Positions 23,702-28,342 of a stretch of 28,342 nt of DNA are shown piece after piece. Positions within the stretch are counted from its first letter, which is position 1. Each line of letters starts with the position of its first letter. The notes below the pieces were generated by a model. That model did not search any database, was not told the origin of the DNA, and worked only from the letters and a program-made list of their open reading frames with translations. This DNA comes from CAYQNU01 sp964419055 (GTDB lineage Bacteria; Bacteroidota; Bacteroidia; Flavobacteriales_D; Parvicellaceae), in the NCBI GenBank assembly GCA_964419055.1, contig CAYQNU010000032.1, positions 1 to 28,342 of the forward strand, read 5' to 3'. The translations under genes were made by a program, and so were the position numbers.

Positions 23702-24841
23702 ATGCTAACGTATTCCTTCATAAAACATCCATTTGAAAAGCTTGTAAGCTCTTTAAATTCAATACTTCCCGGTGTAAGTGAAGGCTATGCGTTGTACTCA
23801 AAATCAGACAAAGAACTCAACTTAATAAAATACGACAAAGGTGAGGTAGCTACTTTAAAAATTAAGTCGAACGTACATTTAGTCCAAAAATTTAGAAAAG
23901 AAAAGATTACGTTCAATTGGTTGAGTGAAGAAATGTTGCCTTTTTTGGAGGATTATAAAAGTGGTGTGAAGGTATTAAAACAACTCTCAATTGAAGACGA
24001 GGAAGAAAGTAATTTTCTTTGCATCAAGCTCCTTTCACCATACGATAATTTATACGATGTATTCATCATAAAAATTGAAAATTCCGGTGTGTTTGAAATC
24101 TCCAAATCCAATGTGGGGTTGAGTGCACAACAACGAAACATTATCGGAAAACTATTGTATCAAACCATCAAATTTAGAGTCAAAGAAGAGTATCAGAATT
24201 TGGAAACACATACGATGGTATTGAACAACATTTTGTTGCAACAAAAGTCTATGAGTGAAATGAGCGATGAGTTGGAATTGTTACGTATGAATTACAAAAA
24301 AAGTATTTTGTATTTCATTCAAAATGTATTGAAACGTATGTCCGATCAATTCAATGTAAACGTCACTCTTTCTGAAAAAGCACAAGACTACATTTTATCG
24401 AAAGATTTGGAATTGGACATTATTGAGAAGATTATTGTGCAAGCGGCTCATATGGCTTTGAATATGTCACTCTCCTACTCCAGTACCATCATTATTCAAC
24501 CGGAGAATATAATGGTCAATCAAACCGATGAATTGGAAATCAAGAGTAATCAAAACACCAAACACAACGGTATTATTGATATGTTGGACAAGTATGAAGA
24601 AGCGGCTCAAAAAGCACAAGAAAAAGAGTGGAAAATTAATGGCAATACGGTGGCGCAATTGTGTAACCCTCCCATAACACCTGCAGCCATTACATTTAAC
24701 CTTAAGAAATATCAAAAACAAATCAATATTCTACTGGACCGATACGATGAAAAATGGTCACTTATTCGCAGTGAATTCAAACCATTGAAGAATATTGTGA
24801 TTACTAAAACTTCAGAATTGAGTAAAATTAAGACGGCTTAA
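23702..24841 (+). CDS. Uncharacterised protein, 379 aa, possible transcription regulator
   Basis: The N-terminal 160 residues are a mixed alpha/beta region without signal peptide. A probable coiled coil follows (about 165-205). Residues 222-270 (LSEKAQDYILSKDLELDIIEKIIVQAAHMALN ... IIIQPENI) recall the helical C-terminal subdomain of NtrC-type regulators, but no AAA+ Walker motifs exist. Residues about 287-362 (MLDKYEEAAQKAQ ... NTVAQLCNPPITPAAITFNLKKYQKQI) look like a helix-turn-helix unit. I cannot name the family. The gene lies behind a promoter region with eight hexamer sites and could be the protein that binds them. It ends convergent to the CHAT gene. Confidence 0.65.
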   Translation: MLTYSFIKHPFEKLVSSLNSILPGVSEGYALYSKSDKELNLIKYDKGEVATLKIKSNVHLVQKFRKEKITFNWLSEEMLPFLEDYKSGVKVLKQLSIEDEEESNFLCIKLLSPYDNLYDVFIIKIENSGVFEISKSNVGLSAQQRNIIGKLLYQTIKFRVKEEYQNLETHTMVLNNILLQQKSMSEMSDELELLRMNYKKSILYFIQNVLKRMSDQFNVNVTLSEKAQDYILSKDLELDIIEKIIVQAAHMALNMSLSYSSTIIIQPENIMVNQTDELEIKSNQNTKHNGIIDMLDKYEEAAQKAQEKEWKINGNTVAQLCNPPITPAAITFNLKKYQKQINILLDRYDEKWSLIRSEFKPLKNIVITKTSELSKIKTA

Positions 24842-24856
24842 ATTCTAGTGCTTGTT

Positions 24857-24922
24857 CTAATTTATCAGCACAAAATCGGCCTTTGGCAGCCGAAGTTCTA
24901 ATTTATCAACACAAAAGCTGCC
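24857..24922 (-). repeat. 41-bp repeat of the CHAT gene 3' end (one extra copy)
   Basis: The last 25 bases of the CHAT gene, stop included (24922-24898, ...FVLIN*), recur exactly 41 bases downstream (24881-24857, reading KADFVLIN*). They are joined by a 16-base linker (AACTTCGGCTGCCAAA) with CGGC/GCCG arms that can form a hairpin ending in TTTT. Since 41 is not a multiple of 3, the copy is out of frame with the gene. Confidence 0.75.
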
Positions 24923-27900
24923 CAATAATACGGATCATACTTCTTTCGCATTGCTTGTTGCGTTAAATTAAACGCTTTGGGAATATCTTTTACTTTAACC
25001 AAGGTTTTGTAAAACAACTCCATAAACTCAGCGGTTTCTTTGTCGGGAACTTGCCAAAGGCTCATAATAAGGTAGTCTGCTCCTGCCATTTTGAAGGCGC
25101 GTTGCAAACCATACACACCTTCGCTTCCTTTGATGTCGCCTAGACCTGTTTCGCAAGCAGAAAGTACAACTAGCTTTGTGTTTCGCAAATCTAAATTAGA
25201 AACTTCTTGTGCTGTGAGGATTCCGTCCTCCCCTTCTTCCAACGGGTTTCTTTGCCACACATCGTTGGCTCCGGCCAGTACTAACCCCGAGCGCATCAGT
25301 GGGTTTTTGTTAATCACAAAACTCCAATTGGCATACAATGAATTGTTTCTGTCCGCTGAGTCTATTTCGCTGCCTCTAAATTGAATGTCTCCGTTGATTT
25401 CTTCGACATCTTTTGCCATTTCAGCTCGTATTTGCTCGGGGTCCGGGTAGAAAAAACCGTGAGTGGATATGTGCAATACGTTGGCTTTGTTGGCTTGTGC
25501 TTTAAAATTATCTTCATTGGCATCATTTGCCGTCCAGAAATTAACGGTGTGTTTTTTCTTTTTCAGAAAAGACCCTATATTACTGGCTTCTTTTTGCGTT
25601 CCTGGCAAGTAACTCCATACTTCCTTTTTTGTTTTATCGGAACTGTATTGAACACCACCCATTACTAAAAATTCATCTTTAGCATTGTAGAGCACATTAT
25701 TTGGTAAAGCCACTTTTCCTGTACTACTTTGTTGGTGGAGTTGGTAGTTATCACACAAAAACACATTGTTATCTTTGCTCAAAGCCGCAAAAGATATTTT
25801 ATGCAATAAGCCAGATGGAGAATAGTAAATGGTTTTTATACCTTCAAGATGTTTTTCTAAGGGCCACCATATTTTTTGATATAATAATTTTGTGCCATAA
25901 GCTTTATTTACAAAACTAAGGTTATTGCTCTGAAAAGTACCTAAAATTTCGTTGAGTTCTTTTTCTGTGCAAAGCTTGATTACTTCTGGATGCAAACTTT
26001 CTTTTTTGATAAGGTAAGCAGCATATATTGTTGCATTGGTAACATCTAATTCGCTTTTAAAGTGAACAAACTCGATAGCGGCTTCTCCTTGTTTTAGAGA
26101 GGACTGAACTTGTTTCCAGTCTAATTTTTTTACTTTGTCAAAATCACTAAAAGCAGTTGATTTTTTAACCAATTCACGCTCAATGTTATTGGCTGTTTCC
26201 TCTAAGGTTATGGATTCTTTGCCACTTTCATAATTTTTGGCAATTTGTTTTTTAAGTACCAGCCAGTTTTCGTATTGGTCTATCAATGAGGTGTCTCCGC
26301 TTTGAAGAATAGCGGAGCGCATTGCGGTGGATGATTTTAAAGTAAAACCTTTGTTGGCCAAAGCCAAATTATAGGCGGTATCAGTAAGTGCTGAGAATTT
26401 TTTGTGATAAAGCAATGTAAAATCGTGAATCAGCTCGAAATTATTTTCCAAGGTGGAAAAATACAATTCCTTTTCCTGCTCCGATAGGGTAAAATAGTTA
26501 ACACTTATATTTTTGCTTATGGTATTTTTGAGCAATGAAAGATACACAACAGCCGTATCAAGTTGTGATTTAAATGAATATGCTTTAATTAAGGTGTTAG
26601 AGGCTCTGTCAATAGGAATATTCAACTTTTGTGAAAGAACAAAAGCCCTAGAGGCATAAACAATAGCACTGTCTACATTTTCTTTTTTGAGATATAATGA
26701 CCCGATAAAGTCGTAAGAATTAGCAACGCCATGAATATCCCCTATTTCTTCTTTTATTTTCAGAGATGCAAAATAGTTTTTTAAGGCCAGGTTAAAAAGT
26801 GAATCGCTTTTATTTTGATGAACTCCGGGGAAATTGCCCTGATCCGCATAAACGCTACCGATATTGATGTAAGAATCTGCTATTCCGCTTTTATTCCCAA
26901 TTTCTTCTTCAATTTTCAATGCAGCAAAATAACTTTTTAAGGAAAGGTTAAACAGCGAATCACGTTTAACAGGTTGAACTCTGGAGTAATTGCCCTGATA
27001 ACAATAAACCAGCCCCATTCCTACATAAGAACTAGCTATTCCACTTTTATCCCCGATTTCTTCTTTTATTTTCAGCGAAACACAATAGTTTTTTAAGGCT
27101 TCTGGATAATTACCTTGATTATAATAAGCATTTCCGATGTTAATGTAACATTGGGCTATTCCCCTTTTATCTCCTGATTCTTCACTTATTTTCAGGGAAG
27201 CAAAATGGTTTTTTAAGGCTTCGGGGTAATTGCCTTGGGAATGATAAACACCTCCTATGTTATTATAAGAATGTGCTGTTCCTTTCATGTCTCCTGTTTC
27301 TTCAAATATTTTCAAAGCGGCAAAATAGTTTTTTAAGGCTTCGGGAAAATTGCCCTGATTTCTGTAAACAATCCCAATATTGTTATAAATAGAGCCTGTT
27401 CCTTTTCTATCTCCAAGTTCTTCACGTATTTTCAAGACAATAAGATAAAATTTCAGGGCTTCAGAGTAATTATCTAGTTCCATATAAATAATACCAATAT
27501 TGTTATAAATTTTGGTTGTTCCATTTTTATCGCCACTTTCTTCTTTTATTTTCAACGCAAGGAAATAATTTTTTAGGGCTTCAGAGTAATTGCCCTGATA
27601 ATAATGAACAATTCCAATGTTGCTGTAGGCATTAGCTATTGCGCTTTTATCTCCTATTTCTTCAAATATTTTCAAAGCGGCAATATAGTTTTTTATGGCT
27701 TCAGTAGGATTGCCAATATAATCATTAACAATCCCAATATTGTTATAGGAGAAAGCTATTCCTTTTTTAAAGCTGAGTTTTTCAGCTAAGTGCAGGGCGC
27801 TGTTAGCATAATAAAGAGCGGTGTCATAATTATCTATGCGCCAACCTGCTTTTTCGCTCAGCTGGTTGAGAATATTTACTTTGTTGGTGTCTTCTTTTGT

Positions 27901-28020
27901 AGTTTGAATTGAAACAAGAAGTGAGTCAATGAGTTCTTGTCCTTTTTTTTGAGCAAATGTATTAAAGTGGGCAAGCATTTGCAGAATTATTGTAATAAGT
28001 ATGATGGTGAAATGTCGCAT
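24898..28020 (-). CDS. Exported TPR-CHAT protein (caspase-like protease fold)
   Basis: This 1040-aa protein has a signal peptide (1-23, ...FNTFAQ), then about ten TPR units of 40 residues (about 60-480; consensus NNIGIVYxxQGNYPEALKNY), two of them with a 12-residue insert (RVQPVKRDSLFN and GVHQNKSDSLFN). A helical region follows (about 480-720). The C-terminal CHAT domain (about 730-1040) has His854 in ISTHGFF and Cys956 in LSACETG, the catalytic dyad. TPR-CHAT proteins are proteases or putative proteases in signalling and defence; the signal peptide here points to a periplasmic or secreted protein, unlike cytoplasmic defence CHAT proteins. Promoter at 28093-28121. A paralog begins directly upstream. 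Confidence 0.9.
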   Translation of the reverse strand: MRHFTIILITIILQMLAHFNTFAQKKGQELIDSLLVSIQTTKEDTNKVNILNQLSEKAGWRIDNYDTALYYANSALHLAEKLSFKKGIAFSYNNIGIVNDYIGNPTEAIKNYIAALKIFEEIGDKSAIANAYSNIGIVHYYQGNYSEALKNYFLALKIKEESGDKNGTTKIYNNIGIIYMELDNYSEALKFYLIVLKIREELGDRKGTGSIYNNIGIVYRNQGNFPEALKNYFAALKIFEETGDMKGTAHSYNNIGGVYHSQGNYPEALKNHFASLKISEESGDKRGIAQCYINIGNAYYNQGNYPEALKNYCVSLKIKEEIGDKSGIASSYVGMGLVYCYQGNYSRVQPVKRDSLFNLSLKSYFAALKIEEEIGNKSGIADSYINIGSVYADQGNFPGVHQNKSDSLFNLALKNYFASLKIKEEIGDIHGVANSYDFIGSLYLKKENVDSAIVYASRAFVLSQKLNIPIDRASNTLIKAYSFKSQLDTAVVYLSLLKNTISKNISVNYFTLSEQEKELYFSTLENNFELIHDFTLLYHKKFSALTDTAYNLALANKGFTLKSSTAMRSAILQSGDTSLIDQYENWLVLKKQIAKNYESGKESITLEETANNIERELVKKSTAFSDFDKVKKLDWKQVQSSLKQGEAAIEFVHFKSELDVTNATIYAAYLIKKESLHPEVIKLCTEKELNEILGTFQSNNLSFVNKAYGTKLLYQKIWWPLEKHLEGIKTIYYSPSGLLHKISFAALSKDNNVFLCDNYQLHQQSSTGKVALPNNVLYNAKDEFLVMGGVQYSSDKTKKEVWSYLPGTQKEASNIGSFLKKKKHTVNFWTANDANEDNFKAQANKANVLHISTHGFFYPDPEQIRAEMAKDVEEINGDIQFRGSEIDSADRNNSLYANWSFVINKNPLMRSGLVLAGANDVWQRNPLEEGEDGILTAQEVSNLDLRNTKLVVLSACETGLGDIKGSEGVYGLQRAFKMAGADYLIMSLWQVPDKETAEFMELFYKTLVKVKDIPKAFNLTQQAMRKKYDPYYWAAFVLIN
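26650..27780 (-). repeat. 120-bp tandem repeats encoding the TPR array
   Basis: Blocks such as TTTTTTAAGGCTTC recur every 120 bases (near 27091, 27211, 27331), and the intervening sequence is highly similar between neighbours, so the units arose by recent tandem duplication. They are coding and not CRISPR. Confidence 0.7.
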
Positions 28021-28092
28021 AATGACAGCTTGTTTATTTATTCAATCAATTAAGAGGTAGTGTTTCGTATATAAAACTAATAAAATTAACTA

Positions 28093-28121
28093 CAAAAATA
28101 TAAATTAATTTAAAATGGCAA
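28093..28121 (-). promoter_or_regulatory. Promoter of the TPR-CHAT gene
   Basis: On the minus strand TTG (28121-28119), 18 bases, then TATTTTTG (28100-28093), fitting the Bacteroidota consensus. The leader is about 65-70 bases. The gene therefore has its own promoter downstream of its paralog. Confidence 0.6.
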
Positions 28122-28186
28122 TTTTCTGAAAATGAGCATCTTGTAATAAAAGGAAGTTGAATAAGCTAAATACCTTTTCTGACAAT

Positions 28187-28293
28187 CTAAATGATCAATA
28201 CAAAAGCAGCCATAGCCTACCGAAGTTTTAATTTAACAACACAAAAGCGGTCATTGACAGCCGTAGTTCTAATTTATTAGCACGAAGGCTGCC
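28187..28293 (-). repeat. 41-bp repeat of the second CHAT gene 3' end (two extra copies)
   Basis: Stop codons stand at 28269, 28228 and 28187, exactly 41 bases apart. The two downstream copies read MTAFVLLN* (28254-28228) and MAAFVLII* (28213-28187), each preceded by a similar 16-base linker (attgacagccgtagtt and atagcctaccgaagtt on the plus strand). Both copies have by chance or selection an ATG directly before the tail. It matches the unit at 24857-24922. Confidence 0.75.
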
Positions 28294-28342
28294 CAATAAT
28301 ACGGATCATACTTCTTTCGCATTGCTTGTTGCGTTAAATTAA
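28269..28342 (-). CDS. Second TPR-CHAT paralog, only the 3' end in the window
   Basis: The frame reads LTQQAMRKKYDPYYWAAFVLIN* and is identical in protein sequence to the end of the gene at 24898-28020; the DNA differs at a few positions (for example GCCTTCGTGCTAATA against GCTTTTGTGTTGATA). The gene continues beyond the window edge upstream. It lies in the same orientation 248 bases before the first CHAT gene, so the two form a tandem paralog array. Confidence 0.85.
   Translation of the reverse strand, partial: NLTQQAMRKKYDPYYWAAFVLIN

Noticed and set aside
26650..27780. CRISPR-like periodic repeats
   Set aside because: The 120-bp periodic sequence is coding and encodes 40-residue TPR units.
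24898..28020. Type III-E CRISPR (Craspase) or gasdermin-CHAT system
   Set aside because: No gRAMP effector, CRISPR array or gasdermin-like gene lies in the window, and the protein has a signal peptide.

Overview
The window looks like chromosomal DNA of a member of the Bacteroidota, probably Flavobacteriia or a close relative. The evidence is low GC, promoters with the Bacteroidota -7 element TAnnTTTG, few Shine-Dalgarno sites, a PorT-type type IX secretion (T9SS) protein, a protein with a C-terminal T9SS-type sorting domain, a eukaryotic-like NADP isocitrate dehydrogenase, and TPR-CHAT and Rhs-type sequences. A run of 10 N at 19347-19356 shows a draft scaffold.

Positions 1-18.4 kb are mostly ordinary chromosome. 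In order they hold a secreted SGNH/PKD protein with a T9SS tail (-), a lipoprotein behind a beta-lactamase-family pseudogene with two in-frame stops (-), icd (-), a TlpA-like thioredoxin protein (-), porT followed by a COG2509 FAD-dehydrogenase (+), sppA (-), a heavy-metal-binding lipoprotein (+), an Hsp15-like S4 protein (-), a small ORF with a patatin phospholipase (+), a DUF4256 protein (+), and a likely operon of Rrf2 regulator, SLC13/RCK_C permease and FAD/NAD(P)-binding protein (-). Two families of interspersed non-coding repeats lie in the gaps: 'accacaaag' type at 1550-1800 and 13787-13920, and a compound palindrome at 11931-12083.

Positions 18.5-23.1 kb are a degraded accessory island. 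It holds an Rhs-core remnant, short repeats that look like an IS21-type end, two tandem paralogous small genes (one cut by the gap), a C-terminal protein fragment, a REP-associated tyrosine transposase (RAYT) enclosed by perfect 29-bp inverted REP sequences, a three-gene overlapping operon whose first gene has lost its 5' end, and a short non-autonomous derivative of the RAYT element at exactly that broken end. The simplest reading is an Rhs/polymorphic-toxin locus with immunity-like genes, broken up by a RAYT/REP family.

Positions 23.1-28.3 kb hold a second unusual unit. Two overlapping small ORFs diverge from a 379-aa protein of unknown family with a possible DNA-binding C-terminus, and the intergenic region between them carries eight ACTTAA/TTAAGT hexamers. 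Convergent to it lies a 1040-aa exported TPR-CHAT protease-like gene. Next to it begins a second, tandem CHAT paralog, visible only as its 3' end at the window edge. Downstream of the stop codon of each paralog is a 41-bp repeat that copies the gene's own last codons and stop (one extra copy after the first gene, two after the second). I found no tRNA, rRNA or CRISPR array.
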